From assembly GCF_008123965.1 (NCBI RefSeq), contig NZ_VSTH01000049.1, positions 1 to 64,000 on the forward strand: 64,000 nt of DNA, given 5' to 3'. The translations under genes and the position numbers were made by a program. The notes under the pieces are model-generated. The model had not been told where the DNA came from, did not search any database, and worked only from the letters and a program-made list of their open reading frames with translations. This document shows, in pieces, positions 48,123 to 57,961 of this stretch (position 1 is the first letter of the stretch; each line of letters begins with the position of its first letter). This stretch comes from Bradyrhizobium hipponense (lineage in GTDB: Bacteria; Pseudomonadota; Alphaproteobacteria; Rhizobiales; Xanthobacteraceae).

Positions 48123-49364
48123 ATGCACGACAACGACAACCTCACCATCGAACGCCCGACCTTCGTCACCCATCTCGAATGCGCTATGGAAGGCGACCGC
48201 TACGCCGCCGACGAGGTCCACAATCTCTCCAACGCTGGTAAGCCGCTGCTGGTCCGCTACGACCTCGCGGGCGTGAAGAAGGCGCTGACCAAGGATGCGC
48301 TTAGCCAGCGTCCCGCCGACATGTGGCGCTACCGCGAGCTTTTACCGGTGCGCAAATGCAAGGACATCGTCTCACTCGGCGAGGTCACTACGCCGCTGAT
48401 CCGGCTGCCCAAGCTCGGCGCCAAGCTGGGCGGCGGTGAGATCATCGTCAAGGATGAAGGCCGGCTGCCGACCGGCTCGTTCAAGGCACGCGGCCTGGTG
48501 ATGGCGGTGTCGATGGGCAAGGCGCTCGGCATCAAGCACATGGCGATGCCGACCAACGGCAATGCCGGCGCGGCGCTGGCGGCCTACGCGACCTCCTGCG
48601 GCATCAAGACCACAATCTTCTGCCCGGCCGATACGCCGGAAGTGAATGTCAGCGAGATCGAACTGCAGGGCGCGACCGTCTACCGCGTCAATGGCTATAT
48701 CGACGATTGCGGCAAGATCGTCGGCGAGGGCAAGGCGAAAGTCGGCTGGTTCGATACCTCGACCTTGAAGGAGCCGTACCGGATCGAAGGCAAGAAGACC
48801 ATGGGGCTGGAGCTCGCTGAGCAGCTCGGCTGGGACGTGCCCGATGTGATTTTCTATCCGACCGGCGGCGGCACCGGCCTGATCGGAATGTGGAAGGCCT
48901 TCGATGAGCTCGAGAAGATCGGCTTCATCGGCTCGAAGCGCCCGCGCATGGTCGCGGTGCAGGCCTCCGGCTGCGCGCCGATGGTGCGCGCCTATGAGGC
49001 CGGCACCGAGCATGCGACACGCTGGGAGGACGCCCACACCATTGCCTCCGGCATCCGCGTGCCGCAGGCGATCGGCGATTTCCTGATCCTGCGCGCGGTG
49101 CGGCAGAGCGAGGGATTTGCCATTGCGGTTGACGACGACAAGATCTCGTCTGCGTTGAACGAGGTCGCGCGCGAGGAGGGGCTGCTGCTGTGCCCCGAAG
49201 GCGCCGCGACTTATGCAGCCTACAAGGACAGCCTCGCCGACGGCCGTGTCAGCAAGACCGACCGCGTCATGCTGTTCAACTGCGCTTCCGGCCTGAAGTA
49301 CCCGCTGCCGCCGGTCACGCGCACGCTCGACCGCCACAAGCCGATCGATTACACGCAGTTTTAG
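48123..49364 (+). CDS. Threonine-synthase-like PLP enzyme
   Basis: A 413-residue fold-type II PLP enzyme. The PLP-lysine is in LPTGSFKARGLVMAV, followed by MPTNGNAGAALAAYA (Asn contact), and the phosphate loop is FYPTGGGTGLIGM. The layout (LGEVTTPLIRLPKLG, KDEGRLPTGSFKARG) matches threonine synthase of the plant/archaeal type, which converts O-phosphohomoserine to threonine. A second, fungal/E. coli-type ThrC is common in this group, so the enzyme could also be a paralogue with another substrate, such as a threonine dehydratase. GAAGGA lies before ATG 48123. Confidence 0.82.
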   Translation: MHDNDNLTIERPTFVTHLECAMEGDRYAADEVHNLSNAGKPLLVRYDLAGVKKALTKDALSQRPADMWRYRELLPVRKCKDIVSLGEVTTPLIRLPKLGAKLGGGEIIVKDEGRLPTGSFKARGLVMAVSMGKALGIKHMAMPTNGNAGAALAAYATSCGIKTTIFCPADTPEVNVSEIELQGATVYRVNGYIDDCGKIVGEGKAKVGWFDTSTLKEPYRIEGKKTMGLELAEQLGWDVPDVIFYPTGGGTGLIGMWKAFDELEKIGFIGSKRPRMVAVQASGCAPMVRAYEAGTEHATRWEDAHTIASGIRVPQAIGDFLILRAVRQSEGFAIAVDDDKISSALNEVAREEGLLLCPEGAATYAAYKDSLADGRVSKTDRVMLFNCASGLKYPLPPVTRTLDRHKPIDYTQF

Positions 49365-49456
49365 CGCGGCAATTCGTTACGAACGATCCCTCTTCCCTAT
49401 GCGGGGAGAGGGCAAACATAAGCAAAAATAAGAATGACATCGCTGGGGAGAAGACA

Positions 49457-50428
49457 ATGAAGAAGGCCGTCTGGGCAGCGCTGATCGGTGTTCTTGCTGT
49501 CACAAGCGCCGTGCGCGCCGATGATTATCCTTCACATCCCATCACTATTATCGTGCCTTTCGCCGCCGGTGGACCGTCGGACGCGATGGCGCGCGTGCTT
49601 GCCGAGCGGATGCGGACGGCGCTCGGCCAGCCCTTGGTGATCGAGAATGTCACCGGCGCTGGCGGCTCGATCGGCGTCGGCCGCGCCGTGCATTCGCCGC
49701 CCGACGGCTACACGATCAGCTTCGGCCATCTCGGCACCCACGTCGCCAACGGTGCCGTCTACAAGCTCAACTTCGATCTCGTTGCCGATCTCGAGCCGGT
49801 GGTGCTGTTGCCGAGCAATCCGATGATCGTGGTCAGCAAGAACGCCGTGCCGGCGACCTCGCTCAAGGAGCTGATTGCCTGGCTCAAGACACGGCCGTCG
49901 CCCGCGACCGCCGGCACCGCCGGTGCCGGTTCCGGCAGCCACATCGCCGGCGTCTATTTCGAGAGCGTCACCGGCATCAGGCTGCAATACGTGCCGTATC
50001 GCGGCACCGCGCCCGCCCTGAACGATCTCATCGCAGGCCAAATCGACGTCATTGTCGACCAGACCTCCAACTCCATCGGCCAGGTCCGCGCCGGCACCAT
50101 CCGCGCCTACGCCATCAGCGACGACAAGCGCCTTGCATCCGCGCCGGAGATTCCGACCGCGGAGGAGGCCGGGCTGAAAGGCTTCAACATGGTGCTGTGG
50201 TCAGGCCTGTGGGTGCCCAAGGGCACACCGAAGGAGATTGTGACCAGGCTCAATGCCGCCGCGGTGGAAGCGCTGAACGATCCCGCGGTGAAGAAGCAGC
50301 TCGAGAGCCAGGGCCTGAAGATGACGCCGCAAGATCAGCTCACGCCCGAAGCCCTCGGCACCCGCCAAAAGGCCGAGATCGCAAAATGGTGGCCGATCAT
50401 CAAGGCGGCAAACATCAAGGTGGATTGA
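49457..50428 (+). CDS. Tripartite tricarboxylate transporter (Bug/TctC) substrate-binding protein
   Basis: A 323-residue periplasmic binding protein. The signal peptide is MKKAVWAALIGVLAVTSAVRA. The mature part has the Bug-family opening YPSHPITIIVPFAAGGPSDAMAR, GSIGVGRAVHSPPDGYT, and the ligand-loop regions VPYRGTAPALNDLIAGQIDV and PEIPTAEEAGLKGF. The ligand is probably a carboxylate or related small molecule. No TctA or TctB membrane gene is nearby, so it is an orphan, as is usual for this expanded family. GGGGAGAAG precedes the ATG. Confidence 0.93.
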   Translation: MKKAVWAALIGVLAVTSAVRADDYPSHPITIIVPFAAGGPSDAMARVLAERMRTALGQPLVIENVTGAGGSIGVGRAVHSPPDGYTISFGHLGTHVANGAVYKLNFDLVADLEPVVLLPSNPMIVVSKNAVPATSLKELIAWLKTRPSPATAGTAGAGSGSHIAGVYFESVTGIRLQYVPYRGTAPALNDLIAGQIDVIVDQTSNSIGQVRAGTIRAYAISDDKRLASAPEIPTAEEAGLKGFNMVLWSGLWVPKGTPKEIVTRLNAAAVEALNDPAVKKQLESQGLKMTPQDQLTPEALGTRQKAEIAKWWPIIKAANIKVD

Positions 50429-50485
50429 AGCGGAAGACGCCTTGGTTTGCGGCTAGACCGACTTCTTTCCTCGGGCGCAGGCGTA

Positions 50486-50878
50486 TCACGTCCTGGCTTC
50501 ATCGGGCCTCGACAGGGCCGTCTCCAGACATTGAATCAGAGTCGGCGTGGCAAACGGTTTCGCGAGAAAGCAGACGGCACCAGCCTCGAGGGCGCGCTCG
50601 CGCACGGCATCGTCGGGAAATGCCGTCACGAAGATGAACGGCGTGTGACGTCCGAGGCCGCGCATATGCATCATCAGATCAACACCGCTCATGGCCGACA
50701 TCTGCACGTCAGCGATGACACAGGACGTCGTATCCAGTTCGGCCGATTGGAGAAATTCGTGAGCAGAGCCAAAGATGCAGACCGTGTATCCCCGCGACGT
50801 CAGGAGATTGTTCGTCGCAAGGCGGACGGAGAGATCGTCGTCAATGACGGAAATGACCGAAGGGATTGACAAGATCAT
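50486..50878 (-). CDS. Single-domain response regulator
   Basis: A 130-residue receiver domain without an output part. The acidic residues of VIDDDLSVR, the phospho-Asp in CVIADVQMSAMSG, Thr in FVTAF and Lys in CFLAKPF are all in place, so phosphotransfer should work. It is 80 bases downstream of the FixJ-type regulator on the same strand, and a partner or phosphate sink for the adjacent PAS kinase is likely. Confidence 0.9.
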   Translation of the reverse strand: MILSIPSVISVIDDDLSVRLATNNLLTSRGYTVCIFGSAHEFLQSAELDTTSCVIADVQMSAMSGVDLMMHMRGLGRHTPFIFVTAFPDDAVRERALEAGAVCFLAKPFATPTLIQCLETALSRPDEART

Positions 50879-50958
50879 CGCTCCTGATCGGGGGCTGCCG
50901 TCCGCAGCTCAGCCGCCCATTGCAAAGTGGGGCCTCGGAGCGAGATTGGAAAGCATAC

Positions 50959-51624
50959 TTAGGTTTGTAGTTTTCCCCTTGTACGCGGGATCCCGAGCAA
51001 CTCGGTCATTCTGACGAGATCGGCCAACGACTTCGCGCCCATTTTCCGCATGATCTGCCCGCGATAGATCTTGACGGTAATCTCAGCCAATCCAAGCTCG
51101 GCGGCGACCTGCTTGTTCATCAGGCCGGATGTGACGAGGACGAGGATGTCGCGCTGACGCTCCGTCAGGGCTTCGAACCGGGACCGCACGCCTGACATCG
51201 ACTTCTCGGCATCGCGCCGCTTGCGATCCCGTTCGATGGCAGCCTGGACCGCATCCAGTATGTCCTGGTCACGCACCGGCTTGGTCAGAAAATCGATGGC
51301 CCCGCTCTTCATCGCCCTGACGGTCATGGGAATATCGCCATGACCGGTGATGAAGATGATAGGGGTGTGAATGCTGGCCTTCGCGAGGTCCGCCTGGAGG
51401 TCGAAGCCACTCGAGCCCGGCAGGCGGATGTCGAGCACCATGCAGCTGGGGACCGCCGGCGGCTTGGCATCCATGATCTCGGCCGCCGAACCGAAGGCCT
51501 CGACTCTGAGCCCGACTGATTGAAAGAGGTTGGTGAGCGCACGGCGCATGGACGGATCGTCATCGACGATCAGGACGATCGGATCATCAGCGTGCGCCTG
51601 CGTCGGGCTGGCGTGGTCGGTCAC
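50959..51624 (-). CDS. FixJ/LuxR-type response regulator
   Basis: A 221-residue regulator of the FixJ class. The receiver (about 15-130) has [12 protein letters not shown], phospho-Asp in [12 protein letters not shown], Thr in [10 protein letters not shown] and Lys in DFLTKPV. The LuxR helix-turn-helix is [20 protein letters not shown] to [17 protein letters not shown] 51624 overlaps the TGA of the upstream kinase (ATGA), so the pair is co-translated. Confidence 0.94.
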   Translation of the reverse strand: MTDHASPTQAHADDPIVLIVDDDPSMRRALTNLFQSVGLRVEAFGSAAEIMDAKPPAVPSCMVLDIRLPGSSGFDLQADLAKASIHTPIIFITGHGDIPMTVRAMKSGAIDFLTKPVRDQDILDAVQAAIERDRKRRDAEKSMSGVRSRFEALTERQRDILVLVTSGLMNKQVAAELGLAEITVKIYRGQIMRKMGAKSLADLVRMTELLGIPRTRGKLQT

Positions 51625-54317
51625 GACATATCCTCGTGCGGCAAGGGCAGGGTGATCTGGAAGGTTGCGCCGCTCCCCTCATTTGGAAATGCCGAAAGAC
51701 GACCCGCGTGAGCCTCGATGATCGATCGGCAGATCGACAGCCCCATTCCCAGGCCGCCCGATTTTGTAGTGAAGAAAGGTGTGAAGATGCGCTCCGTCGC
51801 GTCGTTGCCAAGGCCGACTCCGCAATCCGTCACGGTAAGGAGCAGGCGGCCGTGGCCATCATCGCCCACCTGACTGGAGCGGATCGACAGCTCGCGCGGG
51901 CGGTCGATGTTGGCCTGCATGGCCTCGATCCCGTTCATGGCGAGATTGATCAGCACCTGCTGCAGCTGGATCCGATCGCCGCAGACTCTGGGCAGACTGG
52001 ACGCCAGCTCCATTCGCACCGAGACGGCATGCGTGGCAAGCTCGCGCCGAACGAGGGTCACCGTCTCCCTCACGACCTGGTTGATGTCGAGTGGAACCAT
52101 CTCGATCTCGGTCTTCTTCGCTAGCGCCCTGATCCGGCGGATCACCTCGCTGGCCCGATTGGCGTCCTCGACGATCCATTCCACGGAACGGCGCGCGGCA
52201 CCCAGTTCGGCCGGTTCGCGGTCGAGCCATCCGATGCAGGCGTCTGCATTGGAGATCACGGCGGCAAGCGGCTGATTGATCTCGTGGGCTATCGAGGCGG
52301 TGAGTTCGCCAAGCATCGTGACGCGCGTGACATGGGCGAGTTCGGCTTGCGCCTTGCGCAGCGCTTCTTCGGTCTGCTCGGCGCGGACCGCCGCCGTGAC
52401 GTCGGTACTGACGCCACGATAGCCGAGAAAATTGCCGTTCGCATCATGGAAGGGCTTGCCGCTGGTGCGCACGTAAATCGGAGATCCGTTGCGATCCCTG
52501 CTGCGGTAAACCAGGTCGCGAAACGGAAGATGAGCCTCGATCGCCGCGCGATGCTGCTCCCACTTCTCGGGCTCGAGTTCGGCATCGGGGGGAATGTCCC
52601 AACGGGTCAGGCCGATCAAGCCCGTCGGTACGGCAGTGGCGGTATCGGCGTGCTCCGATATATGCGTGATGCGGTGGTCCGGCCCGGTCTCCCAAAACCA
52701 GTCCGATGCGGTTTCGGCATAATCGCGGAATCGCTGCTCGGATTGCTTGAGCTCGTCAAAGGCCTTTTGCAGCGCTTCTTTTGCGGCGAACTGCTCGGTG
52801 ACATCCACGTGCGTGCCGATAATTTCCATCACATCGCCGTCGCCGCCTATGACGGGATGTCCCTCCGTATGGACGCGTCTTATCGAACCGTCCGGACGCA
52901 CAATCCGAAAATCAATTTCGAAGGGCTGTTTTTGCTGGATTGCCCGACGTTCCACGTCGACAACCCGTCCAAAGTCTTCGGAGGGGATCCGCTGTTGGAA
53001 AGCCCGTGCTGATAAATCGACCTGGTCCGGGTCAAATCCGAACAAGCGGTAGAGTTCAGCCGATCGGTAAGCAAACTCCTGGCGACGCACATCCCAGGCC
53101 CAGCTGCTCGTATGGCTGAGGCGTTGGGCTTCGGCCAGATAGGCTTCACTGCGACGCAGCCTCTGTTCCGCCTCCTTTGCGATCGTGACGTCGGTGACAG
53201 CCCCGACGAACTCGATGCGCCCGGATGCATGTCTCACCGCGCGCGCCACGGAATGGAGATATTTAAGCGATCCATCAGGCATCAACAGGCGATACTGGTG
53301 GTCGAAATCCTCCGCCTCGCGGGAGGCCCGTTCGAGGGTCTTGCCGACCGCATCGCGGTCTTCCGGATGGATGCGCTGGAAAACGAAGCCCAGCGTCGGC
53401 TTCACGGCAGGATCGCATTGGAAGATGCGAAAGGTTTCCCTCGACCAGACGATCTCGCCGGTCGCCGGGCTCAAGCCGAAGCTGCCGGTGCGGCTGAGTT
53501 CCTGCGCCTGCGCGAGGTAAGCCTCGCTCTGCCGCAGCCCATCCTCCGCCTCCCTGCGCTGGGTGATGTTTTCGCAAGCGACCAGCACGACCGGCGTGCC
53601 GTCGCCACGTAGCATGGCCTTGGCGTTTTCACGAACCCAGAGAACCGAGCCGTCCTTCCGGATCTTGCGGATCTCCCAGGTATGCGACTGATCCACGGTT
53701 TCCAGGCACAACGCTACGCATCGACGGACGAGGTCATGGTCTTCTTCGAAAAAGACGTTCAGCACGGATTGACCGGTCAGTTCGGCCGCCGTGTAGCCCA
53801 GTTGTGCGGCGCCAAATGTATTCACGTTGAGCACGGTCCCGGCCGGATCAACCATGAAGTACATGACCGGATTGTGTTCGAACACCTCGCGCCATTGCTT
53901 CACGGCGTCGCGCAGGTCGATGCCGTCTTTATTGATGCTGTCTCGATTGGTGCTGTTTTGGTCGGTGTTGTCTTGCCGCCAGGCATCGCCGATCGCGGGC
54001 TTATGCTTCGCTCCGCTGCCGAAGGTCCGAAGCGCCGCAAGGCCGCCCAGCAGGAACTGCGCGGCCGAATTCCCAAATTTTGCGATCTGGCCAGGCATCA
54101 TCGCAGGCGTCCCGGCCCGCTTGGGGGGCAGGGCAAGTAGAGCACTTTGCGACAGGAGGGGCAATTCCCTCCGACCAAAGTAGGATTCCGCCTCGCAAAT
54201 TCGCGGGCTCCGTGCAGCTTGCCAGCCTTGCGCCGTCTCGTTGCGCTCGGGCGAAACTCCGGAAAAGTACCGGACAAACCTATGTATAGCTCGCGCATCC
54301 CTAGTCATACGGCGCAT
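51621..54317 (-). CDS. Multi-PAS sensor histidine kinase (FixL-like)
   Basis: An 898-residue soluble kinase. About 135 N-terminal residues of unclear fold are followed by four PAS/PAC domains (about 140-255, 265-390, 395-520, 525-655), a dimerisation domain with [20 protein letters not shown] (phospho-His), and an ATPase domain ([35 protein letters not shown]). The heme-binding His context of true FixL is not recognised in any PAS domain, so oxygen sensing is not claimed. The HEINQPLAA motif and a FixJ-type partner place it in the FixL/DctB-like HPK4 group. GGAGGTAA supports ATG 54317; ATG 54101 is an alternative. Confidence 0.9.
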   Translation of the reverse strand: MRRMTRDARAIHRFVRYFSGVSPERNETAQGWQAARSPRICEAESYFGRRELPLLSQSALLALPPKRAGTPAMMPGQIAKFGNSAAQFLLGGLAALRTFGSGAKHKPAIGDAWRQDNTDQNSTNRDSINKDGIDLRDAVKQWREVFEHNPVMYFMVDPAGTVLNVNTFGAAQLGYTAAELTGQSVLNVFFEEDHDLVRRCVALCLETVDQSHTWEIRKIRKDGSVLWVRENAKAMLRGDGTPVVLVACENITQRREAEDGLRQSEAYLAQAQELSRTGSFGLSPATGEIVWSRETFRIFQCDPAVKPTLGFVFQRIHPEDRDAVGKTLERASREAEDFDHQYRLLMPDGSLKYLHSVARAVRHASGRIEFVGAVTDVTIAKEAEQRLRRSEAYLAEAQRLSHTSSWAWDVRRQEFAYRSAELYRLFGFDPDQVDLSARAFQQRIPSEDFGRVVDVERRAIQQKQPFEIDFRIVRPDGSIRRVHTEGHPVIGGDGDVMEIIGTHVDVTEQFAAKEALQKAFDELKQSEQRFRDYAETASDWFWETGPDHRITHISEHADTATAVPTGLIGLTRWDIPPDAELEPEKWEQHRAAIEAHLPFRDLVYRSRDRNGSPIYVRTSGKPFHDANGNFLGYRGVSTDVTAAVRAEQTEEALRKAQAELAHVTRVTMLGELTASIAHEINQPLAAVISNADACIGWLDREPAELGAARRSVEWIVEDANRASEVIRRIRALAKKTEIEMVPLDINQVVRETVTLVRRELATHAVSVRMELASSLPRVCGDRIQLQQVLINLAMNGIEAMQANIDRPRELSIRSSQVGDDGHGRLLLTVTDCGVGLGNDATERIFTPFFTTKSGGLGMGLSICRSIIEAHAGRLSAFPNEGSGATFQITLPLPHEDMS

Positions 54318-54490
54318 TTACCTCCGTACAATTGAGAGGTCCGTCGCGTGGGGACTAGTCTCACTGGCAATCCAGTGGAGTCGATTTCGAAGCAAGAGCC
54401 GCAGAGTAGCCCCGTGTCGTGACGAACGCGATGACCGTGCATCAGCGCCCGTGGGGAGCCTGGACCATCAGAGGCCAAGAGGAGAGGATC

Positions 54491-54679
54491 ATGTGCGATA
54501 AGCCCGAACACTCCGAGCGCCGTCCTGCCGCAGAAAACTGCGCTGTCTGCAGCGGGAAGTTTGGCCTGATCCGATATTATTCCTGGCGAACGCCGCTCTG
54601 CTCCCGGAAATGCCTCGATCGCTTCAGGGCGCGCCGCGAACGAGACCGCCGATGGCTGTTCAAATTTCAGGCGGCGTGA
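54491..54679 (+). CDS. Small 4-Cys zinc-ribbon-like protein, family member 1
   Basis: A 62-residue basic protein with Cys17-x2-Cys20 and Cys37-x3-Cys41 (ENCAVC...PLCSRKC). The spacing suits one zinc ion, and the Arg-rich C-terminus (FRARRERDRRWLFKF) could bind nucleic acid. AGGAGAGGATC precedes ATG 54491. It shares the layout of the two proteins at 55126 and 55372. It faces the PAS kinase across 173 bases. Confidence 0.75.
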   Translation: MCDKPEHSERRPAAENCAVCSGKFGLIRYYSWRTPLCSRKCLDRFRARRERDRRWLFKFQAA

Positions 54680-54730
54680 GGATCGGCCGCCGGATCCGCC
54701 CCGTTCGGCATTTCTGAATCAGGAGGCTGC

Positions 54731-55129
54731 GTGTTGAATCGTGTTTGCATGCTCCTCTTGGCGATCGCGCTCCCGCTTCCGTTGATGACGGGGGTGGAGG
54801 CCGACGAGGTTGGACAGGATACCGCACATCGTCACCATCCGCTCCAGGATCAGCTCCTGCACGAGGAGTTCTATTCCAGCTGGCACATGCCGGATAATCC
54901 GGCGCTGAGTTGCTGCAACAGCGCGGATTGCTACCCGACCGAGATACGCTACGTCGACGGCAGGGTCTACGCGCGGCGCCGGGAAGACGGGAAATACATC
55001 CTCATCCCGTCCCAGAAGGTCGAGCGAAATAGAGACAATCCCGACGGCCGCAACCATCTTTGCGCGCCACCGCCGTCCGCCTCTCTGGTCGATACAGTCT
55101 ACTGCTTCGCTCTGGGAGGTGCCACGTGA
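54731..55129 (+). CDS. Secreted Cys-containing hypothetical protein
   Basis: A 132-residue protein with a signal peptide (about 1-24, MLLLAIALPLPLMTGVEA). The mature part has Cys61-Cys62, Cys67, Cys111 and Cys125, a histidine-containing segment (AHRHHPLQDQLLHEEFYSSW) and ending residues VYCFALGG. I recall proteins with W-H/M-P...CCN-x-x-DC as common Bradyrhizobium hypotheticals. The Cys and His could bind a metal or form disulfides in the periplasm. The start is GTG 54731 with AGGAGG upstream. It is between members 1 and 2 of the 4-Cys family and overlaps member 2 (GTGA). Confidence 0.75.
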   Translation: MLNRVCMLLLAIALPLPLMTGVEADEVGQDTAHRHHPLQDQLLHEEFYSSWHMPDNPALSCCNSADCYPTEIRYVDGRVYARRREDGKYILIPSQKVERNRDNPDGRNHLCAPPPSASLVDTVYCFALGGAT

Positions 55130-55314
55130 GGTTCATACTGGTGAACGGCAGAACCCCTTTCCGCAAAACACACTGTCTATGGTGCTGCGAGGAGATCAGC
55201 GGCAGCTACTTGCGCGACGTCAGGACACGGCTGCCCTACTGCGACCACGAGTGCTACGCGATTCATCGCGAAGCTGCGCCGCTGATCGAAAGGCGCACGC
55301 GAGCGGCGTCTTGA
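55126..55314 (+). CDS. Small 4-Cys zinc-ribbon-like protein, family member 2
   Basis: A 62-residue protein starting VRFILVNGR, with Cys17-x2-Cys20 (and Cys21) and Cys39-x3-Cys43, and the block GSYLRDVRTRLPYCDHECY. The Cys positions are identical to those of the protein at 55372, with which it shares about half of the first 45 residues. GTG 55126 overlaps the TGA of the secreted protein by four bases, so translation is coupled. Function unknown. Confidence 0.75.
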   Translation: MRFILVNGRTPFRKTHCLWCCEEISGSYLRDVRTRLPYCDHECYAIHREAAPLIERRTRAAS

Positions 55315-55371
55315 ACGAGCGGGCTGGCGAAAGCTTCGGTGGATTTGCGGTCCGCCTGAGAGGACATGACG

Positions 55372-55689
55372 ATGAGATTCATGCTCGTCAATCAGGAAAA
55401 GCCTCACCACGGCAGTACCTGCAGCGCGTGTGCCCAGCCGCTGGGCTCGAGTTACGTCCGGCATGTGCCCACGCAACGGCGATATTGCGACTATGATTGC
55501 TACCGTCGGCATCAACAGACGACCATAGGAACGTTCTGGCCCTACAGCAATTCGCTCGAGGCGATCACGATGTTCATGGCTGTTTCGAGTTGGAGCTGGA
55601 TGATGCAGATGGGCGCGCTCTCGCGCTCGCTGACCGAGGCATATTTGCGCGCGCACAACCTTCTGACAACGGAAGGAGATGACGGCTAG
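55372..55689 (+). CDS. Small 4-Cys zinc-ribbon-like protein, family member 3, with hydrophobic tail
   Basis: A 105-residue protein starting MRFMLVNQEK, with Cys17-x2-Cys20 and Cys39-x3-Cys43 in STCSACAQPLGSSYVRHV and RRYCDYDCY. It has an extra C-terminal part of about 50 residues containing a hydrophobic stretch (ITMFMAVSSWSWMMQMGAL) that could be a membrane or amphipathic helix. ATG 55372 was chosen by alignment to member 2; ATG 55366 is two codons earlier. It may be a membrane-tethered version of the same zinc module. Confidence 0.75.
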   Translation: MRFMLVNQEKPHHGSTCSACAQPLGSSYVRHVPTQRRYCDYDCYRRHQQTTIGTFWPYSNSLEAITMFMAVSSWSWMMQMGALSRSLTEAYLRAHNLLTTEGDDG

Positions 55690-55771
55690 CCGAGCAATGA
55701 TGCCGCGCAGAGAAGTCGGCCGCGGTCACTGCATCCAGCTTCGCGCCGCGTCCAGCCCCGGCGTTGCGAGG

Positions 55772-57961
55772 CTAGGGCGCGGAGGCTGCGGCCGATGCCG
55801 TCGGCGCCGCGCTCACTTCCTGCGGTGTGATGCGCTGATCGCTCTTTCCAGCCGCCATGCCGCTGCCCTCGAACCGCGCGCGGTAGACCAGCACGTTCTC
55901 GATCACGCGCTGGACGTAGTTGCGGGTCTCCGACAGCGGGATGCGTTCGACCCAGTCGACCGGATCGACCTTGGGATCCCGGGGATCGCCGCGCGCCTGC
56001 ACCCATTCGCGCACCCGGCCGCGGCCGGCATTGTAGCCGGCGAAGGTCATAATCTGGTTGCCGCCATATTCCGACAAGAGCGCACTGAGCTCGGCTGCGC
56101 CCATCTGCGTGTTGTAGACGGGATCGGAGACCATCTTGTCCCAGTCATAGGTCAGGCCGAAGCGTTTTGCGGTGTCGCGCCCGGCTTCCGGCGTCACCTG
56201 CATCAGGCCGACCGCATTGGCCGGTGACTTGTCGCGCTGGTCGAACGAGCTTTCGGTGCGCGCCACCGAGTAGATCACGCTGGTCTCGATCGCGGGCGCG
56301 ACCTGCTTATGCTCGGGAATGCCGATGGTCGGGAAGGCGTAATGGTCGAGCGCGAGCCCGCGCGCCAGCGCCGACTTGCCGACCTCCAGCATCGTGCGGG
56401 CATCGTTGCGCCGGCCGGCAAGTTCGCCGAGCCCTTCGAGCGCCGCGATATCGGTGCTCTCCTTGGCAAAATCCTCGGCATAATAGAACACCACGTCACG
56501 TTCGCCGATGCCATAGAGCATGTCGGCGGCGCGCACGCGCTCGTCCGCCGGCGGCGTGTCGGCCGCGGCCAGCGCCGGCGAGGGCGGCCGGAGCTCGATC
56601 CGGTCGAGACCGAGTTTTGCCCGGGCGAGCTGGCCGTAATAGGCGGTCGGATAGCGCGCGGCCGCCTGATAGCTCAGGCGTGCGTCGGCGGTTGCGCCCA
56701 TGGCTTCTTCGGCGCGACCGCGCCAGTAATGCGCCCGCGACAGCGCAAGCGGATTGGTTGAGCCCTCGTCGATCGCGGCGAAGTGCATCAAGGCGGTTTT
56801 GGGATCGTCGAGAGAGCGCAGCGCGATCCAGCCGCACATGAAGTGGTAGTCGACGCGGTAGACCTCCATCGCCGGCACCGCAGCGGTCCGCACCACGTCA
56901 TAGGCGGTCCTGGACTTGCCCTGGTCGAGCAGCTTGCGCGCGAGCAGGCGCCGCTCGCGCCACCACGCGTCGGTGTCCTGCACCGCCATCGTGTCGGGCG
57001 CGGCGGCCAAAACTGCTTCGGCCGCGTCATCGATGCGGTCCTTCTGAAGGAGCCACTGCGCACGGCACAGCACATAGCCGAGATCGCGGCGCGCCTCGGT
57101 CGAAACGTCATCGAGATAGTCCTTGGCCTTGTCCGCCTTGCCGGTGACCGCAGCGCAGGCCTTGACGATCGCGAGCGCATCCTCGCCGAGACGCTTGGCC
57201 GCGCGCCGCGCGCCCGCGTAGTCCTTGGCGCCGAGACGCTTGTCCATGCGAGCGCGATGGTCGTCCGCCGTTAGGAGATCGCGGAACGCCGCGTAGGAAT
57301 CCTCCTCGCTGCGCTCGGACAGTTCATCGCTGCGCCAGGCCTCGCGCACCAGACGCGCGGCCCGGTCGCTGTCGCCCTCGGTGAGCAGCACCCGGGCGAG
57401 GGCGAATTTGCCCTTGGCGCTGGTCGGCCGGTCCATGGTGAATTTGTGCACAGTGGCCGCGTCGCTGTTTTCCTGCCACAGCCGCGCCTCTGCGCGCCGA
57501 CGCAGCAGCGCGCTGCTCGGCCAGTCCGGATTGGCGGCGAGGAAGGCGGCGTAGCGCTTGAAATTCGCCGTGCTCTCGGAATGGCGCAGCATGAACCATT
57601 CGGCGAGCTTTTGCCCGGCGGGATCGGCAATGCGGCCGCGCGCCGCGCCAGCGTCATCGTTCTTGCCCTTGCGCGCAAGGTCGATCGTGTCCTTCAGCGC
57701 GGCGAGATCGCCGGTGAGCGGCGGCGGTGCCGGCTTGTCCGACGGCGCGTCGTCCTGCTTCTTCGATTTGCGTTTGGCGTCGGCATGTTTGCCGTGGCGC
57801 GACTTGGCCGCAGCAGCATGCCGCTGCTTGCCGGATTTTGCTTCATGCGTCTTCTTCGACGCTGGTGACTTGTGACTGCTCTTCGCTGCCAGCGTCGTCG
57901 GAAGGAACGCCACTGCGGCCATGGCTATGACACACGCGAGCGAGCGTAGGCACTGGTTCAT
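55772..57961 (-). CDS. slt: Soluble lytic murein transglycosylase (Slt type)
   Basis: A 729-residue periplasmic peptidoglycan lyase. A signal peptide (MNQCLRSLACVIAMAAVAFL...TLAA) is followed by a Lys/His/Ser-rich linker (about 25-75), a long helical superdomain of repeats, and a C-terminal SLT domain. The catalytic Glu is in SVARTESSFDQRDKSPANAVGLMQVTPEAG, with AGYNAGRGRV and the ETRNYVQRVIENVLVYRARF end. It cleaves glycan strands with formation of 1,6-anhydromuramic acid. ATG 57961 was chosen because a signal peptide starts there; the longer frame upstream is not supported. Confidence 0.93.
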   Translation of the reverse strand: MNQCLRSLACVIAMAAVAFLPTTLAAKSSHKSPASKKTHEAKSGKQRHAAAAKSRHGKHADAKRKSKKQDDAPSDKPAPPPLTGDLAALKDTIDLARKGKNDDAGAARGRIADPAGQKLAEWFMLRHSESTANFKRYAAFLAANPDWPSSALLRRRAEARLWQENSDAATVHKFTMDRPTSAKGKFALARVLLTEGDSDRAARLVREAWRSDELSERSEEDSYAAFRDLLTADDHRARMDKRLGAKDYAGARRAAKRLGEDALAIVKACAAVTGKADKAKDYLDDVSTEARRDLGYVLCRAQWLLQKDRIDDAAEAVLAAAPDTMAVQDTDAWWRERRLLARKLLDQGKSRTAYDVVRTAAVPAMEVYRVDYHFMCGWIALRSLDDPKTALMHFAAIDEGSTNPLALSRAHYWRGRAEEAMGATADARLSYQAAARYPTAYYGQLARAKLGLDRIELRPPSPALAAADTPPADERVRAADMLYGIGERDVVFYYAEDFAKESTDIAALEGLGELAGRRNDARTMLEVGKSALARGLALDHYAFPTIGIPEHKQVAPAIETSVIYSVARTESSFDQRDKSPANAVGLMQVTPEAGRDTAKRFGLTYDWDKMVSDPVYNTQMGAAELSALLSEYGGNQIMTFAGYNAGRGRVREWVQARGDPRDPKVDPVDWVERIPLSETRNYVQRVIENVLVYRARFEGSGMAAGKSDQRITPQEVSAAPTASAAASAP

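Noticed and set aside
51621..54317. True FixL oxygen sensor
   Set aside because: No PAS domain shows a recognisable heme-ligating His context, and no membrane anchor or fixK/fixN gene lies nearby.
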